This document shows positions 57,921 through 64,000 of a DNA stretch of 64,000 nucleotides, piece after piece. Position 1 is the first letter of the stretch. Every line of letters starts with the position of its first letter. Position numbers and translations under genes: made by a program. Below the pieces are notes generated by a model. It was not told the origin of the DNA, did no database searches, and saw nothing but the letters and a program-made list of their open reading frames with translations. Source of the stretch: CF-118 sp035934385 (GTDB lineage Bacteria; Chloroflexota; Dormibacteria; Dormibacterales; Dormibacteraceae); NCBI GenBank assembly GCA_035934385.1, contig DASYXY010000074.1:15037-79036 (forward strand), in the 5' to 3' direction.

Positions 57921-58847
57921 ATGGCGCTGGACACAAAACGACGATTGAGCTTCGGCATCAAGACAAGTCAAGCCGGCTTCAGCTACCAGGACATCCTCAG
58001 CATCTGGCTGGAGGCGGATGGAATCCCTCTCTTCGAGCACGCGTGGCTGTGGGACCACATGGTGCCGTTGCGCGGAGACGTACGCGGTCCGGCGCTCGAG
58101 GCCTGGACCTTGCTCTCCGCGCTCGCGGCTCAGACCAAGCGCCTGCGCCTGGGAGTGATCCTGACCAGCAATCGGCTCCGCCCTCCAACCGTGCTCGCCA
58201 AGATGGCCGCCACCACAGACATCATCTCGGGTGGCCGGTTGATACTCGGGATAGGCGCCGGAGGCTTCAGAGTGGTCGACCCAGCGGGTATGGAGCTGGT
58301 TCAGCGTGAGTACGGCGGCTACGGAATCGACATCGTGTCCCCGGCCGACGCCATCGGAGCCCTCGGCGAGGCGTGCACGATCATCCGGCGGATGTGGACC
58401 GAGACGGAGCCGTTCGACTACAAAGGCCGCTTCTACCTTCTGAAGGGAGCCGTCTGCGAACCCAAACCTCTGCAGAAGCCAGGCCCACCGATCCTGATCG
58501 GAGCTGCCGGCGAGAAGCTCGGGCTTCGAGTTGTCGCCGAGCAGGCCGATGTCTGGCTTCTTCCCGCTACCACAGCCCATGAGTTCGGTCGCAAGAGCCA
58601 GGCCCTTGACGACCACTGCCGCGCCATCGGGCGCGACCCAAATGAAATCGCGCGTGCGACCCAGTTGCTCGTGGCCGCCGACGGTGCGGCGGACGCGAGG
58701 CGCGTGATTCTGGAGTTCACCTCAGTGGGCTGCACGCAATTTGTGTTGGCGCCGCGGCCGCCGTATTCCACGCCCCCGGCGGCGTGGCTCGCCCGCGAGG
58801 TGATCGAACCGGTTGTCGCCGAGACTTCCAGCCAGACTACGTCCTGA
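57921..58847 (+). CDS. LLM-class flavin-dependent oxidoreductase
   Basis: This 308-residue protein has the luciferase-like TIM-barrel pattern: FGIKTSQAGFSYQDILSIWL, HAWLWDHMVPLRGD, RLRLGVILTSNRLRPPTVLA, ISGGRLILGIGAGG, and GPPILIGAAGEKLGLRV. The enzyme would use reduced FMN or F420 to oxidise an unknown substrate. ATG at 57921 fits the family start. Confidence 0.88.
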   Translation: MALDTKRRLSFGIKTSQAGFSYQDILSIWLEADGIPLFEHAWLWDHMVPLRGDVRGPALEAWTLLSALAAQTKRLRLGVILTSNRLRPPTVLAKMAATTDIISGGRLILGIGAGGFRVVDPAGMELVQREYGGYGIDIVSPADAIGALGEACTIIRRMWTETEPFDYKGRFYLLKGAVCEPKPLQKPGPPILIGAAGEKLGLRVVAEQADVWLLPATTAHEFGRKSQALDDHCRAIGRDPNEIARATQLLVAADGAADARRVILEFTSVGCTQFVLAPRPPYSTPPAAWLAREVIEPVVAETSSQTTS

Positions 58848-58869
58848 GGCGGTTTGCGGTTGCGCTTCC

Positions 58870-59676
58870 CTAATCCTTTAGCGCGCTGGAAGCTAGAAAC
58901 TCCTCCCAGGTGCGGCGCCCGACGGCCCGATCGGGCGCGAGGTTGGCGCCTTCCCTTATGGCCGCGGCTGCACCGCCTGGCATCGTGATCTTCAACATCG
59001 GGCGGTGCTTGCCGATGGCCACGAGGTAGCTTCGGAGCAGGCTTTCGGCTTCGTAGATCTTCGGCCCGGCGAAGTCCGGCGCCTGACCCGCGGGCGCATC
59101 GAGCGCGAGCTCGACCACCGCATCCGCCACCTCATCCGCATCGACTGGCTGAAATCGAGTGCGCGCCGGAACCAGCACGACGGGCATCTTCGACATCGCC
59201 TGCACCATCGCCAAAATGAAGCCGTCGTGGAACTGTGTGGCTCGCAGATTGGTCCACGGCAGCCCCGACTGTTCAACGACGAGCTCCTTAGCCCGCTGCG
59301 ATGCGAAGTAGGCGAACATCGCGCGGTCGACCGCGCTTCGCACCGGGATCCTTTCCGCCCCGACTACCGAGATGCTCACCAGGTGGCGAACACCGGCACG
59401 CTTCGCGGCGACGACCAGGTTGTGCGCCTGCGCCGTGTCCTCTTTGATCTTGCCGACGCCGGCGCAGTGGACGACAATCTCAGCCCCCGAAATCGCCTCC
59501 TGCACGCCCTGGTTCGTCACCAGGTCGCCGGCCATGTACTCGACACCCTCCTGCGAGTTGCCTGGGTGCCGGCTAAGCACTCGTACGTTGCGACCCTTGT
59601 CGCGCAGCCGGGCGACCACCCGCCGGCCCAGCACGCCGGTGCCGCCAGTCACCACGATCAGTCCATTCGCTTTCAC
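58870..59676 (-). CDS. NmrA-like NAD(P)H-binding protein
   Basis: This 268-residue SDR-like protein has VVTGGTGVLGRRVVARLRDKG, VEYMAGDL, HLVSISVVGAERIP and a C-terminal SALKD. It belongs with the NmrA/atypical SDRs that often accompany ECF41 sigma factors, as here. GTG at 59676 has AAGGAG 9 nt upstream. It is divergent from the sigma gene. Confidence 0.85.
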   Translation of the reverse strand: MKANGLIVVTGGTGVLGRRVVARLRDKGRNVRVLSRHPGNSQEGVEYMAGDLVTNQGVQEAISGAEIVVHCAGVGKIKEDTAQAHNLVVAAKRAGVRHLVSISVVGAERIPVRSAVDRAMFAYFASQRAKELVVEQSGLPWTNLRATQFHDGFILAMVQAMSKMPVVLVPARTRFQPVDADEVADAVVELALDAPAGQAPDFAGPKIYEAESLLRSYLVAIGKHRPMLKITMPGGAAAAIREGANLAPDRAVGRRTWEEFLASSALKD

Positions 59677-59713
59677 GGCGTGATTCTCCTTGTCACATCG
59701 ATCTTCTTCCACG

Positions 59714-59730
59714 TGTCATCACCATTGACA
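59714..59730. promoter_or_regulatory. Palindrome TGTCATCACCATTGACA between SDR and ECF41 genes
   Basis: TGTCA (59714-59718) and TGACA (59726-59730) are inverted with a 7-nt spacer, so each strand carries a TGTCA -35-like element of the ECF41 type. The -10 CGTC at the expected distance is not perfect. Confidence 0.4.
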
Positions 59731-59754
59731 CCGAACAACGTGGAGATGTGACGA

Positions 59755-60642
59755 GTGACTGAAAGCGAGTGGCTGGCCAGGCAGTTCGAAGAGCAGCGGG
59801 GACACCTCCGGGCGGTTGCCTATCGAATGCTGGGATCGATGGCCGAGGCTGACGACGCGGTCCAGGATGCGTGGCTGCGCGCGAGCCGCTCGGATGGGGC
59901 CCCGATCGAGAATATGCGTGGCTGGTTGACGACGATCGTCGCTCGTGTCTCTCTAAATATGCTGCGGGCGCGCAAGACTCACAAAGAGGAGTCGGTCGAT
60001 GCGCACCTGCCTGATTTCATAGTGAGCAGCGATGAGTCATTGCAGCCGGAAGACGAGGCGCTTCTCGCTGACTCGGTCGGACTGGCGCTGCTCATAGTGC
60101 TCGACACTCTCGCCCCGGCGGAGAGGCTTGCGTTCGTGCTGCACGACGTGTTCAAGCTGCCGTTTGAGGAGATCGCACCTATGGTCGAGCGGACGCCGGC
60201 TGCGGCGCGGCAGCTGGCGAGCCGCGCGCGGCGGCGCGTCAAAGGCGTCGGCGAACCACCCCCAGATAAAGATCGGCGGCGCCAGCGGCAGGTCGTCGAT
60301 GCGTTCTTCGCGGCCGCGCGGGGACGCGATTTCGACACCCTCATGGCCCTGCTGGATCCCAACGTCGTGCTGCGCGCCGACTTCGGCCGGCGCCGGGCGC
60401 CGGCGCCCGCTATTACTCGCGGTCCGTCCGCCGTCGCAGCGTTGGCGCTGACCGGCGCGCGCTTGCCCAACGCAAAGCTGATCCCGGTTCTCATCAACGG
60501 TTCTGCCGGCGTGGTGGTAACCGTCGACGGGCGGCCCTACTCGCTGATGGGGTTCACCGTCGCGGGCGGCAGGATTGTCGAGATCGACGCCATCCTCGAC
60601 CCGCTGCGCATCGCAAGGCTCGCCGGCGCCGCCCTTCGCTGA
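59755..60642 (+). CDS. sigJ: ECF sigma factor of the SigJ/ECF41 type
   Basis: This 295-residue sigma factor has sigma-70 region 2 (RAVAYRMLGSMAEADDAVQDAWLR), region 4 (ERLAFVLHDVFKLPFEEIAPMV) and a C-terminal SnoaL-like domain (DAFFAAARGRDFDTLMALLDPNV). The extension is typical of ECF41, where it modulates activity. The divergent NmrA-like gene is the typical target. GTG at 59755 has GGAG upstream. Confidence 0.9.
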   Translation: MTESEWLARQFEEQRGHLRAVAYRMLGSMAEADDAVQDAWLRASRSDGAPIENMRGWLTTIVARVSLNMLRARKTHKEESVDAHLPDFIVSSDESLQPEDEALLADSVGLALLIVLDTLAPAERLAFVLHDVFKLPFEEIAPMVERTPAAARQLASRARRRVKGVGEPPPDKDRRRQRQVVDAFFAAARGRDFDTLMALLDPNVVLRADFGRRRAPAPAITRGPSAVAALALTGARLPNAKLIPVLINGSAGVVVTVDGRPYSLMGFTVAGGRIVEIDAILDPLRIARLAGAALR

Positions 60643-60740
60643 GCGGGCACGCCACGGCTGGCGGTCTCGCCGGGTTGTTCTGGGGCTGCGCACGAGCACG
60701 AAGGAGCGTGGCCCGCTCGCCTTGAGCGCGCCAACGCTTC

Positions 60741-61574
60741 TTACTGCTCGTTGCCGGCGGTTTCCTCTACGGCTCGTTCGACAAGTTGGGTGAATTGGCT
60801 CGAGTAGATGGTTATGCCGCCGACGTGGCTGGCGGTGGGGAATTCGACAGTGGTCGCACCGGCACGAGCAGCCATGAAGCGCTCCTCGTTCGGATCGATC
60901 ATCAAGTCCGCGCCGGCAACCTGATACCAGGACGGGATGGCGTGCCAGCCCACCGGGCCGGACGGCGAAACGAAGACTGGGATGAAGGCGATCGGCCGTT
61001 GCTCGGCGTTAAGAGCCGCGGCCGCGCCAGCCGGCAGATCCTGCGCAAAAAACTGAGGGAAGTAGGCGGGGTCGATACCCGCGAGAGACCCGAGGCCGAA
61101 AGGAGTGCCCGTCCAGACCAGATGGGCAATGACGCCCGAAGGAGTGAATCCGGTGCCGAGGCTGGCGAGGGACTCGCCCGCGTCTGGGACGAACGCCGCT
61201 GAAAAGACGAGGGCTGACACATCGGACCGGCCGTACGAGGCCGCGGAGATCACCGATCCGCCGTACGAGTGCCCGACAAGAACCTTCTTGCCGGGGATCT
61301 GGTTCAGTACGGTATCGACAATGGCTACGTCGCCAGGAAGCGACGTCAGCCCGAGAGCCGGCGTTACGGTCCGGAACCCGTCGTCGTTCAGCCGGCGAAC
61401 GACGCTATCCCAGCTCGACGGGCCTGCCCACGCGCCATGGACGAGAACGATCGTCGGCTCATCGCTGTTCTGGTTGCCGCCGGCGAACGCGATCATGGGA
61501 ATCGCGAGCACCACCAGTGCCAGCGCCAGCGCCAGACTCAAACAGAGCCTTATGGATTTTCTCAAGATCCTCAC
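60741..61574 (-). CDS. Exported alpha/beta hydrolase
   Basis: This 277-residue hydrolase has an N-terminal signal helix and the motifs VLVHGAWAGPSSWDSVV, LVGHSYGGSVISAA (nucleophile Ser) and SHVGGITIYSS (likely His). An Asp is probable in GADLMIDPNEE. It lies 5 bp downstream of an SDR gene. Substrate unknown. Confidence 0.82.
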   Translation of the reverse strand: MRILRKSIRLCLSLALALALVVLAIPMIAFAGGNQNSDEPTIVLVHGAWAGPSSWDSVVRRLNDDGFRTVTPALGLTSLPGDVAIVDTVLNQIPGKKVLVGHSYGGSVISAASYGRSDVSALVFSAAFVPDAGESLASLGTGFTPSGVIAHLVWTGTPFGLGSLAGIDPAYFPQFFAQDLPAGAAAALNAEQRPIAFIPVFVSPSGPVGWHAIPSWYQVAGADLMIDPNEERFMAARAGATTVEFPTASHVGGITIYSSQFTQLVERAVEETAGNEQ

Positions 61575-61578
61575 CTTT

Positions 61579-62358
61579 CTACTTCTGAGTGGCCGGTGCG
61601 ACGCCAGGCGGTGGAGCCGCCAAGATCTGAAGGCCCTCGGCGGTCAACATGTACGCGCCCGCCTCCCCCTCGGCGCCGGTTGCGAGCTGCAGGAAGGCGG
61701 CACCTGCGACCTGCGGGGTAACCGGGCTGCCCATCCGTTTTCGGTATTCCTCCTCGCTCACACCCATACGCAAGGCGTAAGCCTTGACTGCGGGTAAACC
61801 AAGCTCGGTGGCCGGAGTGAGCCTCGGCAGAACCGCGCTGATGCCGATACCGAGGTCATAGCGCTTTGACTCCTGGGCGGCGTAGTCGGCGATGAAGCGC
61901 TGGGCCTGTTTGGCGCCTGCGTAGCCTCCGCTGAGCGGAGAGCCCATGACGGCTGCGCCGCTGCTCATCACGATGACCCGGCTTCCCCTCCGCAGCGGAA
62001 GGAGGAGAGCCTCGCGAATCCAGTTGAACGCCATCCGCGTATCCATGTGCCAGTTGGCGGAGAAGGTCTCCCACGTGTGGTGATGGATCGGCCGCAACAA
62101 AGGGACGGCGCCCGCGACCAGAGCCACGACATCGGGAGCGTGCTGCGAAAGCAGGCTTCCAGCGACCATCGGATCGCTCGCATCCGCCGCGACGAGCTTC
62201 AGATCGGCATGCTCGGCTGCAAGTCCTGTGAGCGGAGCCGGATCACGCGCCACTGCCACCACCTTCGCGCCGGCTGCGAGAAATGCCTCGGTAATGCCTC
62301 GACCGAGACCGCGGCTGGAGCCGACGACGATCGCCATCTTTCCGTCGAGTTCATTCAT
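61579..62358 (-). CDS. Short-chain dehydrogenase/reductase
   Basis: This 259-residue classical-type SDR has GSSRGLGRGITEAFLAAGA (nucleotide loop), VIVMSSGAAVMG (Ser) and Tyr-x-x-x-Lys in GGYAGAKQA. GGGAGG precedes the ATG. It is divergent from an ECF sigma gene across a long dyad, and the hydrolase follows it closely. Confidence 0.88.
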   Translation of the reverse strand: MNELDGKMAIVVGSSRGLGRGITEAFLAAGAKVVAVARDPAPLTGLAAEHADLKLVAADASDPMVAGSLLSQHAPDVVALVAGAVPLLRPIHHHTWETFSANWHMDTRMAFNWIREALLLPLRRGSRVIVMSSGAAVMGSPLSGGYAGAKQAQRFIADYAAQESKRYDLGIGISAVLPRLTPATELGLPAVKAYALRMGVSEEEYRKRMGSPVTPQVAGAAFLQLATGAEGEAGAYMLTAEGLQILAAPPPGVAPATQK

Positions 62359-62378
62359 CCGTTTGTCCTCCCAACGTC

Positions 62379-62427
62379 AAGACGCGAAGCGCTGACACCT
62401 GACCTCTGTGTCAGCAATTGGCGTCTT
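62379..62427. promoter_or_regulatory. 49-bp dyad between SDR and ECF sigma gene
   Basis: AAGACGC-N5-GCTGACAC-N9-GTGTCAGC-N5-GCGTCTT is perfect in both arm sets. It probably binds a regulator or contains ECF promoter halves; GCGTC resembles an ECF -10 box. Confidence 0.6.
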
Positions 62428-62441
62428 AGTCTTCAGAGGCA

Positions 62442-63050
62442 TTGGCTTCGCGATCTCCCCTACTGGACAACGACCAGGAGCTCCTGATGGCGCTGGGCCG
62501 AGGAGAGGCGGAGGCCATCGCTGCGCTCTATCAGCGGCATGGCCCCCGAATGATCGCTTTCGCCCGCAGGTACGTCCGCCAGCAGGGAACGGCCGAGGAT
62601 GTCGTCGTCGGCCTGTTGGGCAAATGGCTGGAGCGTCCACCCCAGATGAGTGACACGCAACGAATGAGCGCCTTCCTTGCGACCAGCGTGTATCACGCGG
62701 CGATCGACTGGATCCGGCGAGAGAGAGCCGAGCAGGGACAACCACCCCGCGACGAGCCGGCTGCTGCTTCGCCTGACGGGCGGCGCGGGGGGCCGATCGC
62801 AGAACCGCCTGCTGTGGAGTCGAGGGAGACTCTGCGATTCAGGCTCGACGCCGCCCTAGAGCGCATGTCCAGCAGCGACCGCCTGCTGCTCGAAGCCCAC
62901 TATGGGCATGCGCTTACTCCTGAGGATTGCATGGCTGAGCTTCAGATCAGTCGGGCCGCGTTCCACCAACGCCTGCATCGAGCGCGCACGAGACTTGCTC
63001 AGCTGCTGTCGAGCGAAGAGCAGCTAGTTAAAGGAGAAGGCACGCTATGA
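62442..63050 (+). CDS. ECF-type sigma-70 factor
   Basis: This 202-residue sigma factor has region 2 (EAIAALYQRHGPRMIAFARR then GTAEDVVVGLLGKW) and region 4 (DRLLLEAHYGHALTPEDCMA then LQISRAAFHQRLHRARTRL). The TTG start has AGAGG only 2 nt before it; ATG at 62486 is an alternative. The stop overlaps the next start (ATGA). Confidence 0.8.
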   Translation: MASRSPLLDNDQELLMALGRGEAEAIAALYQRHGPRMIAFARRYVRQQGTAEDVVVGLLGKWLERPPQMSDTQRMSAFLATSVYHAAIDWIRRERAEQGQPPRDEPAAASPDGRRGGPIAEPPAVESRETLRFRLDAALERMSSSDRLLLEAHYGHALTPEDCMAELQISRAAFHQRLHRARTRLAQLLSSEEQLVKGEGTL

Positions 63051-63472
63051 GCAGCAGGGCGCTGAGCCTTCCCGAGCTGGATCGCCTGATAGACGCGACC
63101 GGGATGCCGGTGCGGGCCGACACGCTGGAAGAAGCGTGGACCGAAGGGACGACACCTGACCGGATGTCACCGCCTGGCGGTCAGTTCCTGCTACTTGTGA
63201 GCATGCATGCGAAGCCGGAGTTTGCAGCTCAGTTCGAGCACGAGGTGCTCGACTTCGTAGCGCTCACGAACCGTCTGACGGGCGTCGAAGGTACAACCAT
63301 TCACCGCTCAGACAACGATCCCCTTGCCTGGTGTCTTCTCGAGCGGTTCCGCGACCAGCAAGCCCTCAGCAGGCACATGGCGGGCGAGCACTTCCGCCAT
63401 TTCCAGTTCGTCCAACGGACGCTCCTGGCAGCACCCGTCGAGGTCTTCTTTCTGGCCGGTACGCGACCCTAG
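63047..63472 (+). CDS. ABM-domain (antibiotic biosynthesis monooxygenase-like) protein
   Basis: This 141-residue protein has the ABM ferredoxin-like pattern (GGQFLLLVSMHAKPEFAAQF, LERFRDQQALSRHMAGEHF) and an N-terminal 45-residue extension. It is coupled to the sigma factor, so it may be its target or a modulator. Function unknown. Confidence 0.75.
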   Translation: MSSRALSLPELDRLIDATGMPVRADTLEEAWTEGTTPDRMSPPGGQFLLLVSMHAKPEFAAQFEHEVLDFVALTNRLTGVEGTTIHRSDNDPLAWCLLERFRDQQALSRHMAGEHFRHFQFVQRTLLAAPVEVFFLAGTRP

Positions 63473-63510
63473 GGAGGAGCACCTGGATTCTCGTCGGATG
63501 GTGGACCGCC

Positions 63511-63927
63511 CTACGCCGTCGTGATCTTGCCGTCCCACTCTCCGCCTGCCGGGACAGACGCGTGCTGATGGATCAATTCCCAACCGTTTTCATGCCGCTC
63601 GAAACAGTCGGTCTGCCGCGCCATCACATGCTTGGTAGCGCCGCTCTTGAGCACGATGTTGGTGCTCTGGACCGTGCACACGATGCCCATGTCCCCGTTG
63701 ACCCTCGCGTCCAATTCGAGGATCTCGACCTTGCACGACTCGAATTTGCCGAAAGTGTCGTCGAACAACTTCCGCGCCGGCGGAACACCCCGCGACGCGA
63801 AGGCAGGAATGTCAAACCACAACACATCTGGGGCCCAGTGCCGAGTGCTCTGTGCGCCCGTCATCGACTCGGCCATCTCGCGAACGATGGCGATGATGGC
63901 TTCCTTGTCTTGCTCAGTGGTCGTCAT
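63511..63927 (-). CDS. SnoaL-like (SgcJ/EcaC-type) protein
   Basis: This 138-residue NTF2-fold protein has MTTTEQDKEAIIAIVREMAE, WAPDVLWFDIPAF, RKLFDDTFGKFESCKVEI and QTDCFERHENGWELIHQH. It has the SgcJ/EcaC pattern. The ATG at 63927 has AAGGAG 7 nt upstream; upstream in-frame ATG at 63933 sits too close to it. Confidence 0.82.
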   Translation of the reverse strand: MTTTEQDKEAIIAIVREMAESMTGAQSTRHWAPDVLWFDIPAFASRGVPPARKLFDDTFGKFESCKVEILELDARVNGDMGIVCTVQSTNIVLKSGATKHVMARQTDCFERHENGWELIHQHASVPAGGEWDGKITTA

Positions 63928-64000
63928 GGTCATGCTCCTTTGTTCACACGGCCTGATTGGCCGATACAAAGGAAGGTAGAGCGTGCCATTAGGGCAGTTG

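Overview
The window is high-GC DNA with dense, short-spaced genes, many 4-bp ATGA/GTGA stop-start overlaps, frequent GTG starts, and a recurrent leaderless layout in which a TAnnnT hexamer lies 6-7 nt before the start codon with no Shine-Dalgarno sequence. The gene content is DUF2510 and DUF3558-like lipoproteins, an ECF41/SigJ sigma factor, an actinobacterial-type glycogen synthase, and many VOC, SnoaL, DUF1801, RibD-like and TetR/ArsR genes. This suggests a soil bacterium of the Actinomycetota or Chloroflexota/Dormibacterota kind. No rRNA, complete tRNA, CRISPR array, prophage or insertion sequence was seen, so the assignment is an inference from gene style.

Layout. 1-5.8 kb: a DUF899 end with a DUF2182 membrane protein, a 1321-residue secreted FnIII repeat protein and a convergent glycogen synthase. 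5.8-10 kb: a nucleotide cyclase, a divergent arsM/arsR pair with two operators, then a coupled P1-peptidase/phosphotriesterase-family pair. 10-14 kb: a reverse-strand run (AraC-VOC-DUF1304-flavin-binding), a DUF1801 pair, and a membrane protein/TetR divergon. 14-20 kb: a reverse-strand block with a Cys-rich mini-protein, a rhodanese-CBS gene interrupted by an in-frame TGA, a duplicated-domain membrane-anchored protein, and a redox/metal set (cytochrome b-like plus propeller, 2-TM protein, cupredoxin/P19-like protein, membrane protein) downstream of a TetR gene. 20-27 kb: a drug-type ABC exporter, a PQQ-like propeller lipoprotein, two tandem quinone-oxidoreductase paralogues, an ester cyclase, a small HTH protein and a second DUF1801 protein. 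27-38 kb: a cyclase-ATPase-TPR regulator, a third DUF1801 protein, a Tat lipoprotein of 1041 residues with two small lipoproteins, and a LuxR-type large ATPase regulator. 38-48 kb: a nitrilase-superfamily enzyme, a collapsed flavin monooxygenase, a frameshifted membrane gene, a BBE-type flavoprotein, a Crp-like regulator, and a beta-lactamase-fold/RibD/ArsR/AHSA1 cluster. 48-56 kb: a 2443-residue RHS/YD-repeat protein coupled to a 2-TM protein, with a tRNA 3'-end fragment behind it. 56-64 kb: SDR/TetR and SDR/ECF41 divergons, a luciferase-like oxidoreductase, a secreted hydrolase, an SDR/ECF divergon with an ABM-domain gene, and a SnoaL protein.

The main themes are local autoregulated divergons, several with clear palindromic operators (three TetR genes with paired 15-bp sites, arsR with two sites, a second ArsR with a site over its own start codon), and signs of damage or unusual decoding: an in-frame TGA at a Cys position, three genes whose best-supported start codon is non-canonical (ACG, ATC, GTA), one deletion pseudogene and one probable frameshift. 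The most system-like regions are the redox/metal block at 14.9-19.6 kb and the RHS protein with its coupled membrane partner.
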